The notes beneath the pieces were generated by a model. It saw only the letters and a list, made by a program, of their open reading frames with translations, searched no databases and was not told the DNA's origin. Positions 52,886-62,404 of a stretch of 64,000 nucleotides of DNA are shown one piece after another. The position numbers were made by a program, and so were the translations under genes. Source of the DNA: an uncultured Bacteroides sp. (GTDB lineage Bacteria > Bacteroidota > Bacteroidia > Bacteroidales > Bacteroidaceae); assembly GCA_944320295.1 (NCBI GenBank), contig CALUGY010000052.1, forward strand, positions 17,372-81,371. The letters run 5' to 3'. Position 1 is the stretch's first letter, and every line of letters begins with the position of its first letter.

Positions 52886-55207
52886 ATGGACAAACTACTT
52901 GAAAAGGCCGGCGCGCTGCTGGCCGCCGCCCTGCTGGGAACGGCAAGCATGCAGGCACAAACATCGCCCGTGGACATGGACCGCTTCATCGACGACTTGA
53001 TGGAAAAGATGACCGTCGAGGAAAAGATAGGCCAGCTCAACCTGCCCGTAACCGGCGAAATCACCACCGGACAAGCCCAAAGCAGCGACATAGCCCGGAA
53101 GATAGAACAAGGCCTTGTGGGCGGGCTGTTCAACCTGAAAGGTGTGGAACGCATACGCGACGTGCAACGCCTGGCCGTGGAACACTCACGACTCGGCATT
53201 CCCCTGCTGTTCGGCATGGACGTGATACACGGTTACGAGACCGTCTTCCCCATACCCCTGGGACTTTCCTGTTCGTGGGACATGCAGGCCGTGGAGCAGG
53301 CAGCCCGCATAGCAGCCACCGAGGCCAGCGCCGACGGCATCTGCTGGACGTTCGCCCCTATGCTCGACATCAGCCGCGACCCGCGTTGGGGGCGCGTGAG
53401 CGAGGGCAACGGCGAAGACCCCTTCCTTGCAGCAGCCATAGCCCGTGCCATGGTGCACGGTTTCCAGGGTACGGACAAAAGTACGCAACTACAGGCCAAC
53501 AACCAAATCATGGCCTGCCTCAAGCACTTCGCCCTATATGGCGCATCCGAAGCCGGACGCGATTACAATACGGTGGACATGAGCCATAACCGCATGTACA
53601 ACGAATACTTCGGGCCTTACAAGGCCGCCGTGGAAGCCGGCGCAGGCAGCGCGATGGCCTCGTTCAACGAGGTGGACGGCGTGCCCGCCACCGCCAACAA
53701 GTGGCTCATGACCGACGTGCTGCGCACGCAATGGGGCTTTGACGGATTCGTGGTGACAGACTACACGGGCATTTCCGAGATGGTGGCACACGGCATCGGA
53801 GACCTACAGACCGTGTCGGCACGGGCCTTGGAGGCCGGTGTAGACATGGACATGGTGAGCGAGGGGTTCGTCGGTACCTTGAAGAAGTCGCTCGACGAGG
53901 GCAAAGTCAGCATAGAAGCCGTGAACCGCGCATGCCGCCGCATTCTGGAGGCAAAGTTCAAGCTCGGCCTCTTCGACGACCCCTACAAATACTGCGATTT
54001 GAAACGGCCCGCACGTGAGGTTTACTGTCAAGAGCACCGTGATGCGGCCCGCAAGATTGCCGCAGGCAGTTTCGTGTTGCTCAAGAACGAACCCGTGCAG
54101 ACCGGACAGGCACCCGTGCTCCCGCTAAAGGAAAGCGGCACCGTGGCCGTCATAGGCCCGCTGGCCGACAGCCGCAGCAACATGCCCGGCACCTGGAGCG
54201 TGGCCGCCCGGCTGGACGACTATGCCTCGCTCTACGAAGGCCTGAAGGAAACAACCAAGGGAAAAGTGAACGTGCTCCACGCCAAAGGGAGCAACCTGAT
54301 GGGCGACGCGGCCTACGAGGAACGCGCTACCATGTTCGGCCGCTCCCTGCACCGTGACAACCGCACCGACAAGGAGATGCTGGACGAAGCCCTGGCCGTG
54401 GCAGCCAAGGCGGATGTCATCGTGGCCGCCCTCGGCGAAGCCTCGGAAATGAGTGGCGAAAGCTCTTGCCGCACCGGCCTCAACATTCCCGACGTGCAGC
54501 GCACGCTGCTCGAAGCCTTGCTGGCCACCGGCAAGCCCGTGGTGCTGACCCTCTTCACCGGCCGCCCCCTCACCCTGACGTGGGAACAGGAACATGTGCC
54601 CGCCATACTCAACGTATGGTTCGGCGGCAGCGAAGCGGCCTATGCCATCAGCGACGTACTGTTCGGCAAGGTGAACCCAAGCGGCAAGCTCAGCATGACG
54701 TTCCCAAAGAACGTGGGGCAGATACCCCTTTTCTACAACCACAAGAGCACCGGCCGCCCCTTGGCCGACGGCCGCTGGTTCGAGAAGTTCCGCAGTAACT
54801 ATCTGGACGTTGACAACGACCCGCTCTACCCCTTTGGCTACGGACTGTCGTACACCAAGTTCGAGTACGGCAACGTGACACTCGACAAGACCAAGATGGG
54901 TCTCAACGGCGAAATCACCGCCAGCGTCACGTTGGCCAACACAGGCCAATACGATGGAGCCGAGGTGGTACAGCTCTATCTGCGCGACCTCGTGGGAAGC
55001 ATCACTCGCCCCGTACAGGAGCTGAAAGGCTTTCAGAAGGTGTTCCTCAAGGCAGGGGAAAGCAAGACTGTTTCCTTTAAGATTACGTCGGACTTGCTGA
55101 AGTTCTACAACTACGACCTTGAGTACGTCTGCGAACCAGGCGACTTCGAGGTAATGATCGGCACAAATAGCCGGAACGTACAGACGGCACGCTTCACGCT
55201 ACGTTGA
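52886..55207 (+). CDS. Family GH3 beta-glucosidase
   Basis: 773 residues, signal peptide (AGALLAAALLGTASMQAQ). A GH3 enzyme of BglX layout: N-terminal barrel (VDRFIDDLMEKMTVEEKIGQLN-like start, GMDVIHGYETVFPIPLG, FAPMLDISRDPRWGRVSEGNGEDPFL), nucleophile Asp292 in GFVVTDYTG, a sandwich domain (GEASEMSGESSCRTGL, likely acid/base Glu) and a C-terminal FnIII-like domain (YPFGYGLSYTKFEYG to NVQTARFTLR). Followed by an EEP lipoprotein and a GH144-type enzyme; the same trio surrounds a sophorose-specific GH3 in B. thetaiotaomicron, so beta-1,2-glucan or sophorose is the likely substrate. Confidence 0.92.
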   Translation: MDKLLEKAGALLAAALLGTASMQAQTSPVDMDRFIDDLMEKMTVEEKIGQLNLPVTGEITTGQAQSSDIARKIEQGLVGGLFNLKGVERIRDVQRLAVEHSRLGIPLLFGMDVIHGYETVFPIPLGLSCSWDMQAVEQAARIAATEASADGICWTFAPMLDISRDPRWGRVSEGNGEDPFLAAAIARAMVHGFQGTDKSTQLQANNQIMACLKHFALYGASEAGRDYNTVDMSHNRMYNEYFGPYKAAVEAGAGSAMASFNEVDGVPATANKWLMTDVLRTQWGFDGFVVTDYTGISEMVAHGIGDLQTVSARALEAGVDMDMVSEGFVGTLKKSLDEGKVSIEAVNRACRRILEAKFKLGLFDDPYKYCDLKRPAREVYCQEHRDAARKIAAGSFVLLKNEPVQTGQAPVLPLKESGTVAVIGPLADSRSNMPGTWSVAARLDDYASLYEGLKETTKGKVNVLHAKGSNLMGDAAYEERATMFGRSLHRDNRTDKEMLDEALAVAAKADVIVAALGEASEMSGESSCRTGLNIPDVQRTLLEALLATGKPVVLTLFTGRPLTLTWEQEHVPAILNVWFGGSEAAYAISDVLFGKVNPSGKLSMTFPKNVGQIPLFYNHKSTGRPLADGRWFEKFRSNYLDVDNDPLYPFGYGLSYTKFEYGNVTLDKTKMGLNGEITASVTLANTGQYDGAEVVQLYLRDLVGSITRPVQELKGFQKVFLKAGESKTVSFKITSDLLKFYNYDLEYVCEPGDFEVMIGTNSRNVQTARFTLR

Positions 55208-55305
55208 TACAGGCAAGCGTGTTCTTTCCCCTTGCCGGAAAAAGACGCATCGGTAGCTGAAAGGAAACATCATCACACAACAGAACATTTGTAAAAACAA
55301 ACATC

Positions 55306-56181
55306 ATGAAACTTTTCAACGCACACAAAAAACTATCCATGCTGGCAGGAGGCTTGCTCTTGTTGGCCTCGTGCAATGGCTCGCAGGCAGACAAGGCGAC
55401 CGCGCCGCTGCAAGTCATGACCTTCAACATCCGTCTGGACACCCCCTCGGACAGCCTGAACAACTGGCAGTACCGCAAGGACAACGCGGCCAAACTCATC
55501 TCCTACTACCGCCCCGACCTGTTGGGCATGCAAGAGGTGTTGCCCAACCAGTTGGCCGACTTGCAAGAGCGTCTACCGCAATACACCCCGCTGGGTGTGG
55601 GCCGGGACAACGGGAAGGACGAGGGAGAGTACAACCCCATCTTCTACCGCAGGTCACGCTTCGACCTCGTGCGCCACGGTAACTTCCCGCTGAACGAATC
55701 GGCCGACAGCTTCGGCATAAAAGGTTGGGATGCCGCGTGCAACCGCGTCTGCACCTGGGCAATATTTAAGGAAAGAGCCAGCGGCAAGGAAGTTGCCTAC
55801 TTCAATACGCACCTCGACCACGTGGGGGCTACGGCACGCCGCGAAGGCATACGTCTCGTGACCGCCAAAATCAAGGAACTGGCACCGGGAATACCCGTCA
55901 TCCTTACCGGCGACTTCAACTGCCGTCCGGGCGAGGAACCCATGCAGGTGCTGGTAGCAGAAGGCATGAAGAACGCCTACGAGACAGCCGACATCAGCTA
56001 CGGCCCGGCATGGTCGTTCCATGGATTCGGCGGCATTCCGGTGAACGAACGCCCGCTGCTGGACTACGTGTTCATAAGCCCGCAGCTGAAAGCCACGCGC
56101 TGCCGCGTCATTGAAGACCGCCCCGCCACGGGATACTACTCCGACCACAACCCCGTATTGGCCGAGATTGCCGGATACTGA
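55306..56181 (+). CDS. Endonuclease/exonuclease/phosphatase-family lipoprotein
   Basis: 291 residues, lipobox (LLASCNGS). EEP-fold motifs: VMTFNIRLDTPSDSLNNWQYRK, RPDLLGMQEV (metal Glu), FNTHLDHVGATARREG, ILTGDFNCRPGEEPM (Asp/Asn) and YYSDHNPV (Asp/His). Envelope-anchored phosphodiesterase or esterase of unknown substrate. Lies 98 bp after the GH3 gene and 40 bp before the GH144-type gene. Confidence 0.88.
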   Translation: MKLFNAHKKLSMLAGGLLLLASCNGSQADKATAPLQVMTFNIRLDTPSDSLNNWQYRKDNAAKLISYYRPDLLGMQEVLPNQLADLQERLPQYTPLGVGRDNGKDEGEYNPIFYRRSRFDLVRHGNFPLNESADSFGIKGWDAACNRVCTWAIFKERASGKEVAYFNTHLDHVGATARREGIRLVTAKIKELAPGIPVILTGDFNCRPGEEPMQVLVAEGMKNAYETADISYGPAWSFHGFGGIPVNERPLLDYVFISPQLKATRCRVIEDRPATGYYSDHNPVLAEIAGY

Positions 56182-56220
56182 CATAAAACATTCACATAAC
56201 CTTCACAAACAATTGACAAA

Positions 56221-57558
56221 ATGAACATCAGACTTTCTTTCTGGCTATGCCTGCTCCTGCCGCTGTTCACGCAATGCAAAAGCCCGAAGGCAGGCAACGA
56301 GAACCTGACCATAAGCGACGAGGCACTCATGGATACTGTGGAACGCCGCACATTCAACTACTTCTGGGACGGGGCCGAACCGAATAGCGGCTTGGCACGT
56401 GAACGAATCCACATGGATGGCATATATCCGGAAAACGACGCGAACGTGGTGACCTCCGGCGGAAGCGGTTTTGGCATCATGGCCCTGCTGGCCGGCATAG
56501 ACCGGGGATATGTGAGCCGTGAGGACGGACTGGCACGCATGGAACGCATCGTATCGTTTCTGGAGAAGGCCGACCGCTTCAACGGCGTATATCCGCATTG
56601 GTGGTATGGCGACACGGGCAAGGTGAAGCCTTTCAGCCCAAAGGACAACGGGGGCGACCTGGTGGAAACCGCCTTCCTGATGCAAGGCCTGCTGTGCGTA
56701 CACCAATACTACGCGGACGGTAACGAACGCGAACAGGCGCTGGCCGCCCGCATCGACAAACTGTGGCGCGAAGTGAACTGGAACTTCCACCGGAAGGACG
56801 GGCAAAACGTGCTCTACTGGCATTGGAGCCCGGACCATGGATGGGCGATGGACTTCCGCGTGCATGGATACAACGAGTGCCTTATCATGTACGTGCTGGC
56901 CGCATCGTCTCCCACATTCCCCATCAACGCGGAGACCTATCATGAGGGGTGGGCCGAAGGAGGAGACATCGTATCGCCCCACCAAGTCGAAAACATAGGC
57001 CTGCAACTGCGCTACCAAGGCACGGAGGCCGGCCCGCTGTTCTGGGCGCACTATTCGTTCCTCGCGCTGAACCCCACGGGACTGGCCGACAAATATTGCA
57101 ACAGCTACTTCGACGAAATGCGCAACTATACCTTGGTGAACCGCGCGTATTGCGTGCGCAACCCCAAACAATACAAAGGATACGGCCCCGACTGCTGGGG
57201 ACTGACCTCCAGCTATTCGATGAACGGCTATGCCGGCCATGCGCCCGACGAGGGGAACGACCTCGGGGTGATTTCGCCCACCGCCGCCCTGTCGTCCATC
57301 GTATATACGCCGGAAGAATCCATGCAAGTGATGCGCCGCCTCTACGCCATGGGCGACAAGATGATGGGCCCTTACGGCTTTTACGACGCCTTCAGCGAAA
57401 CGGCCGGGTGGTATCCGCAACGTTACCTTGCCATAGACCAAGGCCCCATGGCCGTCATGATAGAAAACCACCGCAGCGGCCTGCTGTGGAAGCTCTTCAT
57501 GAGCCATCCCGATGTGCAAAGGGGCTTGGAGAAACTGGGCTTTACGGTAAAGGAATGA
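56221..57558 (+). CDS. GH144-type (glucoamylase-like) beta-1,2-glucanase lipoprotein
   Basis: 445 residues; signal peptide with probable lipobox (LFTQCKS). An alpha-barrel of the DUF/GH144 type: DTVERRTFNYFWDGAEPNSGLARER, VTSGGSGFGIMALLAGIDRGYVSREDGLARM, FNGVYPHWWYGDTG, DLVETAFLMQGLL, HWSPDHGWAMDFRVHGYNECLIMYVLAASS, GPDCWGLTSSYSMNGYAGH, MGPYGFYDAFSET, IDQGPMAVMIENHRSGLLWKLFM. GH144 enzymes release sophorose from beta-1,2-glucan; the GH3 upstream would split it. No SusCD pair is attached here. Confidence 0.85.
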   Translation: MNIRLSFWLCLLLPLFTQCKSPKAGNENLTISDEALMDTVERRTFNYFWDGAEPNSGLARERIHMDGIYPENDANVVTSGGSGFGIMALLAGIDRGYVSREDGLARMERIVSFLEKADRFNGVYPHWWYGDTGKVKPFSPKDNGGDLVETAFLMQGLLCVHQYYADGNEREQALAARIDKLWREVNWNFHRKDGQNVLYWHWSPDHGWAMDFRVHGYNECLIMYVLAASSPTFPINAETYHEGWAEGGDIVSPHQVENIGLQLRYQGTEAGPLFWAHYSFLALNPTGLADKYCNSYFDEMRNYTLVNRAYCVRNPKQYKGYGPDCWGLTSSYSMNGYAGHAPDEGNDLGVISPTAALSSIVYTPEESMQVMRRLYAMGDKMMGPYGFYDAFSETAGWYPQRYLAIDQGPMAVMIENHRSGLLWKLFMSHPDVQRGLEKLGFTVKE

Positions 57559-57595
57559 CAGGGAGGCACACGCGTACCCTTTCCTTTTATAACTT

Positions 57596-57624
57596 ACGGC
57601 TGTGGTGTTCCCGCAGCCGTTTTT
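57596..57624 (+). terminator. Rho-independent terminator after GH144 gene
   Basis: ACGGCTG pairs with CAGCCGT, followed by TTTT; 37 bp after the stop. Confidence 0.8.
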
Positions 57625-57679
57625 CTTTCCATACATGCAATAAACAAGGCAAGGCGCATGGCGGGACGCATATTCTCTG

Positions 57680-57687
57680 TATCTTTG
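57680..57687 (+). promoter_or_regulatory. -7 box TATCTTTG of anSME gene
   Basis: TAnnTTTG 29 bp before the ATG at 57717. Confidence 0.6.
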
Positions 57688-57716
57688 CCGCACACACTTC
57701 ATTCTAAACAAGAACG

Positions 57717-58958
57717 ATGCTCATGAGTACCTACGCTCCATTCGCCCGCCCGCTGTACGTCATGCTGAAGCCGGCCGGCGCGCTGTGCAACCTGGCCTGC
57801 GAATATTGCTACTACACGGAAAAATCGAAACTATATGCCAATAACCCCCAACAGGTGATGAGCGACGAGCTGTTGGAACGCTTCATCCAGCAGTACCTCG
57901 ACGCGCAGACGCAGCCACAAGTACTCTTCACCTGGCACGGGGGCGAGACGCTGATGCGCCCGCTTGCTTTCTACCGCAAGGCCATGGACTTGCAACGCAA
58001 GTACGCCCGCGGCCGAACGATAGACAACTGCATACAAACCAACGGCACGATGCTCACCGACGAGTGGTGCCGCTTCTTCCACGACAACCATTGGCTCGTG
58101 GGCGTGTCCATCGACGGGCCGCAGGAGTTCCACGACGAGTACCGCCGTAACCGGCAGGGACGCCCCTCGTTCGTCAAGGTGATGCGCGGCATCGAGTTGC
58201 TAAACAAGCACCAGGTGGAGTGGAACGGCATGGCCGTGGTGAACGACTACAATGCCGACTACCCGCTGGACTTCTACCGCTTCTTCAAGGACATCGGTTG
58301 CCGCTACCTCCAGTTCGCCCCCATCGTGGAGCGCATACTGCCCCATGCCGACGGGCGACACCTGGCCGCCGTGGACGAGGAGGAGGGCAGCCGTCTGGCC
58401 GACTTCTCCGTCAGCCCCGCGCAATGGGGTGAGTTTCTCTGCACGCTGTTCGACGAATGGGTGCGCCATGACGTGGGGCAGTACTTCATACAGCTGTTCG
58501 ACTCCACGCTGGCCAACTGGGTGGGACAGGAGCCTGGCGTGTGCACCCTGGCACGCACCTGCGGACATGCCGGCGTGATGGAGTGGAACGGCGATGTCTA
58601 TGCGTGCGACCACTTTGTCTTCCCCCAATACAAGTTGGGCAACCTGCACACGCAGACGCTGGTGGAGATGATGTACAGTCCCCGCCAACAGCAGTTCGGC
58701 CAGGCCAAAGCAGACAGCCTGCCCGCACAGTGCAGGCAGTGTGACTACCTCTTTGCCTGCAACGGCGAATGCCCCAAGAACCGCTTTTGCCGCACGCGCG
58801 ACGGCGAACCGGGGCTCAACTACCTGTGCGAGGGCTACCACCGCTTCTTTGCCCATGTGGCCCCGTACATGGACTACATGAAGCGCGAGCTTCTGGCCGG
58901 ACGGCCGCCCGCCAACGTGATGGAGGCCATACGGCGTGGCGAAATCTCCCCGGCATAA
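57717..58958 (+). CDS. Anaerobic sulfatase-maturating enzyme (radical SAM)
   Basis: 413 residues, the usual length. Radical-SAM cluster CNLACEYC (Cys24, Cys28, Cys31) after MLKPAGAL, then FTWHGGETLMRP, IQTNGTMLTDEWCRFF and GVSIDGPQEFHD. The C-terminal SPASM part has CTLARTCGHAGVMEWNGDVYACDHFVFPQYKLGN and CRQCDYLFACNGECPKNRF for two more Fe-S clusters. It turns a Ser or Cys of sulfatases into formylglycine under anaerobic conditions. No sulfatase is in the window. A second possible start is 6 bp downstream (MSTY). Confidence 0.95.
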   Translation: MLMSTYAPFARPLYVMLKPAGALCNLACEYCYYTEKSKLYANNPQQVMSDELLERFIQQYLDAQTQPQVLFTWHGGETLMRPLAFYRKAMDLQRKYARGRTIDNCIQTNGTMLTDEWCRFFHDNHWLVGVSIDGPQEFHDEYRRNRQGRPSFVKVMRGIELLNKHQVEWNGMAVVNDYNADYPLDFYRFFKDIGCRYLQFAPIVERILPHADGRHLAAVDEEEGSRLADFSVSPAQWGEFLCTLFDEWVRHDVGQYFIQLFDSTLANWVGQEPGVCTLARTCGHAGVMEWNGDVYACDHFVFPQYKLGNLHTQTLVEMMYSPRQQQFGQAKADSLPAQCRQCDYLFACNGECPKNRFCRTRDGEPGLNYLCEGYHRFFAHVAPYMDYMKRELLAGRPPANVMEAIRRGEISPA

Positions 58959-58992
58959 GCCCCTCGCAACTCCTTCATACAGAAGCCTTAGG

Positions 58993-59080
58993 CGCAACAC
59001 GTTGCGAGCACGCTCCCAACGCGTTGCGGGCACGCCCGCGACATGTACGGAGCACGGACGCGACACGTTGCGCCCGGAAG
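58993..59080 (+). repeat. 4 x 22-bp palindromic array, copy 12
   Basis: Cores CGCAACACGTTGCG, CCCAACGCGTTGCG, CGCGACATGTACGG and CGCGACACGTTGCG. Leader TTCATACAGAAGCCTTAGG on the left. Confidence 0.85.
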
Positions 59081-59137
59081 CCCCGCATACCGGGCTAAAA
59101 AAGCTCGCACGACGGACGGTCTTTTCCCATAAATACG

Positions 59138-59145
59138 TACATTTG
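59138..59145 (+). promoter_or_regulatory. -7 box TACATTTG of serine hydrolase gene
   Basis: TAnnTTTG 29 bp before the ATG at 59175. Confidence 0.6.
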
Positions 59146-59174
59146 CACATACGAACCGTAAACTGCAAGCAAAG

Positions 59175-60695
59175 ATGAAAAACAAATACCGCATACTGGC
59201 CGCCCTGCTGTGCCTCGTGCTCACGGGCGGCATGCTTCGCGCACAGACGGGCGACCTGCCACATGCCGTACCCGAAGCCGAAGGGGTTCCCTCCGAAGCC
59301 GTCCACACCATGTTCGACTCGCTCATGGCCCTGCCGCGCACCGAGATACACAGCGTGGTGGTGGTGCGCCATGGCAAGGTGATAGGCGAGCTGCACCCCG
59401 CCCCCTTCGCCCCGGAATACCGGCACACCATGTACTCCTGCTCCAAAACGTTCGTGGCGGCGGGCGTGGGACTGGCCATAGCCGACAACCGTCTGTGCCT
59501 GGACGACCGCGTGGTCGACTTCTTCCCCGAACAGCTGCCGGACACCATGGACATCCGCGTGGATGACATCACCGTGCGCGACCTGCTGACCATGACGGCG
59601 GGCATCACGCCCGACTGGCAGATGCGTAGCCTCACGCCCCATTGGATTCGCGCCTACCTCTCCAAGCCCATCGCGGCAGAGCCTGGCACGAAGTTCCAGT
59701 ACGACTCGCTCTGCTCTTACCTGCTTGCCGCCATGGTGCAGCGTGCCACCGGCAAGACGCTGCTCGACTACCTGCAAGAGCGCATCTTCACCCCCATGCA
59801 CATCACGGAGGTGGGTTGGGAACTCAGCCCCGAAGGCTACAACACCGGCGGCTGGGGCCTGCACATACAGAGCGAATCGCTCGCCAAGTTCGGGCTGATG
59901 CTGCTCGACGGGGGCCGCTGGCAGGGCAAACAGTTGCTGCCCGAATGGTGGGTGCGGGAGATGATGACCGAGCAGAAGCCCGGCACGAACTATGGGTACC
60001 AGATGTGGAAGTGCGAGTACCCCGGTGCCTGGCGGGCCGACGGCGCGCTGGGACAGTTTGTCATCGTCGTTCCGGACAAGGACATGGTGGTGGTCATCAC
60101 ACAATGCTCGCTGCTCAACGGCGTGGCCGCCCGCCGCGCGGTGTGGGAGCAACTGTTGCCCAAAGCCACAGACACTCCCCTGCCGGAGGACAAGAAAGCT
60201 TATCGCCGGCTACAGAAAATGCAGGCTCGTGCCGCCTTGCCTTTCGCGCAAGGCAAGGCCAAAGCCAAGGCGGACAAGCTGTATGACGGAGCCGCCATCG
60301 AGCTGCCCGACAACAAATACGGCTTCGCCAAACTCTCTTTCAGCTTCGACCGGAAAGCCAGGCAAGTGGTGATGGGCGTGACCGATCGTGACGGCAACGC
60401 GTACAAGCTGTTGTTCGGGCACAAGCGTTGGGACACCGTGTCCACTTCCGCCACACCGCCCTACTCCATCTCGCCCATCGGAAAGTTCACCGGAATAGAA
60501 GGGCCGTTCCGCGTGGCGGGCAGCTATGCGTGGACGGGCAAGCACACGCTCCGCCTCAAGGCACACTACGTGAACTGGATCAGCGCGCTCGACCTCACCG
60601 TCCGTTTCGATGGCGACAAGGCATATGTGCACATCGGCGAGAACTACTCCAACCAAATGACGGAACTGGAATGCCCGCTCACCAAACGCCCGTAA
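59175..60695 (+). CDS. Exported serine hydrolase (class C beta-lactamase family)
   Basis: 506 residues, signal peptide (ILAALLCLVLTGGMLRAQ). Beta-lactamase/PBP-type fold about 30-350: VVVRHGKVIGELHPAPFAPEYRHTMYSCSKTFVA (SxxK = SCSK), LLTMTAGITPDW, FQYDSLCSYLLAAMVQRATGKTLLDYL (YxS position), GGWGLHIQSESLAKFGLMLLDGG. The last 130 residues form a separate beta domain (YGFAKLSFSFDRKARQVVMGVTD...). Likely a peptidase or esterase, not a true beta-lactamase. Starts a tight series: the next gene begins 3 bp after its stop. Confidence 0.88.
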   Translation: MKNKYRILAALLCLVLTGGMLRAQTGDLPHAVPEAEGVPSEAVHTMFDSLMALPRTEIHSVVVVRHGKVIGELHPAPFAPEYRHTMYSCSKTFVAAGVGLAIADNRLCLDDRVVDFFPEQLPDTMDIRVDDITVRDLLTMTAGITPDWQMRSLTPHWIRAYLSKPIAAEPGTKFQYDSLCSYLLAAMVQRATGKTLLDYLQERIFTPMHITEVGWELSPEGYNTGGWGLHIQSESLAKFGLMLLDGGRWQGKQLLPEWWVREMMTEQKPGTNYGYQMWKCEYPGAWRADGALGQFVIVVPDKDMVVVITQCSLLNGVAARRAVWEQLLPKATDTPLPEDKKAYRRLQKMQARAALPFAQGKAKAKADKLYDGAAIELPDNKYGFAKLSFSFDRKARQVVMGVTDRDGNAYKLLFGHKRWDTVSTSATPPYSISPIGKFTGIEGPFRVAGSYAWTGKHTLRLKAHYVNWISALDLTVRFDGDKAYVHIGENYSNQMTELECPLTKRP

Positions 60696-60698
60696 GCC

Positions 60699-61307
60699 AT
60701 GGATAGCCTTTCCTTGAAACGCCCGTTCATCTGGCTGCGCCGCTTCCGCCACCGCCGTGGCTATGGCGTACACTCGCCGTTCGCGTTCGGCTTCATCACG
60801 GATGTGGTCTACGAAAAAACCCCGTACTACAAGTACGAAGAGCTGGCTGCACAGAGCCTCTGCTCCCGCTTGCCCTACGAACCGGCGAGAGTGTTGCGCC
60901 TGCTGTTCCGCTTGGTGAACTACGCGCAGCCCCGCACCCTTGTGGATGCCGGCCCGGAGACTACGGCTTCGCTTTACCTCAAAGCAGGAAAAGAAGCCTG
61001 CCGCTACATCCGGATGGACGAGGCAGACAAACTGCCCCTTGCCGGGGACGTGGCGGTGGACTTCCTGTATCTGCACCATCCGCACCGGACTGACTTCGTC
61101 CGGGCCGCGTTCGATGCCTGCGCTTCGCGCGTCACGCCACGCTCGCTGTTCGTGATAGATGGCATCCACCGCTCCCGCGACATGGCGGCCCTGTGGCGAC
61201 AGATACAGCAGGACAAGCGGACGGGCATCACGTTCGACCTCTACGACCTCGGCATCCTGTTCTTCGACAAACGGATGAACAAGCAAGACTATATAGTAAA
61301 TTTCTGA
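60699..61307 (+). CDS. Conserved Bacteroidales methyltransferase-like protein
   Basis: 202 residues, cytoplasmic. It begins with a short basic segment and [24 protein letters not shown], a pattern I associate with Bacteroidales proteins of a degenerate class I SAM-methyltransferase fold. [14 protein letters not shown] could be the remains of motif [10 protein letters not shown] of motif IV and [18 protein letters not shown] of motif V. The glycine-rich SAM loop is poor, so activity is doubtful. Separated by 3 bp from the hydrolase and 13 bp from the cobalamin adenosyltransferase. Confidence 0.6.
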   Translation: MDSLSLKRPFIWLRRFRHRRGYGVHSPFAFGFITDVVYEKTPYYKYEELAAQSLCSRLPYEPARVLRLLFRLVNYAQPRTLVDAGPETTASLYLKAGKEACRYIRMDEADKLPLAGDVAVDFLYLHHPHRTDFVRAAFDACASRVTPRSLFVIDGIHRSRDMAALWRQIQQDKRTGITFDLYDLGILFFDKRMNKQDYIVNF

Positions 61308-61320
61308 CATACATACAGCC

Positions 61321-61884
61321 ATGAAGAAAAGCCTAATCTATACAAAGACGGGAGACGAAGGCCAGACCTCGCTCGTGGGAGGCATCCGCGTTTCCAAGAC
61401 CCATGACCGCCTCGAAGCATACGGCACGGTGGACGAGCTAAGCTCTTTCCTCGGCCTCCTCGCCACCTACTTGGCCGACGGGCAAGACCTCCGTTTCGTG
61501 CAGCAGGTACAACAACGGTTATTCGCCATCGGCTCGCACCTCGCCACCGACCAGTCTGCCACCAACCTCCGTGCGGCCAGCGTCATCAGCCCCGACGCCG
61601 TGGAAGCCCTGGAGCAGGAGATAGACCGTTTAGACGCCACGCTTCCCCCGCTGCATGCCTTCATATTGCCTGGCGGAAGCCGGGGAGCCGCCCTCTGCCA
61701 TGTGTGCCGCACCGTGTGCCGCCGGGCCGAACGCCGCATCTTGGCCGTGGCCTTGCAGGCAGACGTGGCACCCACGCTGCTGGCCTACATGAACCGTCTC
61801 TCCGACTATCTTTTCATATTGTCGCGAAAAATCAACCAAGACGAGAAAAAAAGCGAAATATTTTGGGATAATCGTTGCAAGTGA
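61321..61884 (+). CDS. Cob(I)alamin adenosyltransferase, PduO type
   Basis: 187 residues. N-terminal ATP-binding signature [40 protein letters not shown], and C-terminal [28 protein letters not shown] with [13 protein letters not shown], both diagnostic of the PduO/EutT group. Adds the adenosyl group to corrinoid to make adenosylcobalamin, needed for enzymes such as methylmalonyl-CoA mutase. No B12 riboswitch was seen upstream. Confidence 0.95.
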   Translation: MKKSLIYTKTGDEGQTSLVGGIRVSKTHDRLEAYGTVDELSSFLGLLATYLADGQDLRFVQQVQQRLFAIGSHLATDQSATNLRAASVISPDAVEALEQEIDRLDATLPPLHAFILPGGSRGAALCHVCRTVCRRAERRILAVALQADVAPTLLAYMNRLSDYLFILSRKINQDEKKSEIFWDNRCK

Positions 61885-61904
61885 CATAAAATGTTATACT
61901 TTTG
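61875..61904 (+). promoter_or_regulatory. Promoter of DUF2795 gene
   Basis: TTG at 61875-61877 and TACTTTTG at 61897-61904 with a 19-bp gap, inside and just after the adenosyltransferase 3' end. Leader of about 45 nt. Confidence 0.65.
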
Positions 61905-61955
61905 CACGAAAATCAAAGACAAAACGCATCGTATACATTTTTAATACTTAACAGC

Positions 61956-62177
61956 ATGTATTGGACATTAGAACTGGCATCCAAACTGGAGGATGCTCCT
62001 TGGCCGGCGACTAAGGATGAGCTCATCGATTATGCCATGCGCTCGGGCGCTCCGCTTGAGGTGATTGAAAACCTGCAAGAGATGGAAGACGAAGGCGAAA
62101 TATATGAAAGTATTGAAGATATTTGGCCCGACTATCCCAGCAAAGAGGACTTCTTCTTCAACGAGGAAGAATACTGA
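61956..62177 (+). CDS. DUF2795 small acidic protein
   Basis: 73 residues: MYWTLELASKLEDAPWPATKDELIDYAMRSGAPLEVIENL then an acidic tail ending NEEEY. DUF2795 is a small helix-turn-helix-like family common in Bacteroidales, function unknown. The start at 61956 is chosen because the longer frame begins upstream of the leader. It has its own promoter and a terminator downstream, so it is an independent unit. Confidence 0.85.
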   Translation: MYWTLELASKLEDAPWPATKDELIDYAMRSGAPLEVIENLQEMEDEGEIYESIEDIWPDYPSKEDFFFNEEEY

Positions 62178-62239
62178 TACAGGCAGGGCGGCGTAAGTCC
62201 GCCTGCAAGACACCTTGGAGCATTGCCTGATGCAAACGG

Positions 62240-62321
62240 CAGGCACGGATCACACGAACATGCACGGAACGGGACACCCCGCAGACCGTAATGCAACATG
62301 TGTTCCGTGCCTGCTTTTTTT
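62240..62321 (+). terminator. Rho-independent terminator with long stem-loop
   Basis: GCAGGCACGGA pairs with TCCGTGCCTGC, followed by seven T; a second pairing (CACGGAAC) is possible inside the large loop. Confidence 0.8.
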
Positions 62322-62345
62322 ATTCTTGCGGCAAAAGCGAAAGGG

Positions 62346-62377
62346 TTGGACGCTCACAAAGAAAAGCGTTACCTTTG
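62346..62377 (+). promoter_or_regulatory. Promoter of GNAT gene
   Basis: TTG at 62346-62348 and TACCTTTG at 62370-62377, 21 bp apart; ATG follows at 62405. Confidence 0.65.
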
Positions 62378-62404
62378 CGAGCACATAGCAAAAGACAGAA
62401 GGAC

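Noticed and set aside
61308-61320. Cobalamin riboswitch before the adenosyltransferase gene
   Set aside because: Only 13 bp separate it from the upstream gene; no room and no B12-box sequence nearby.
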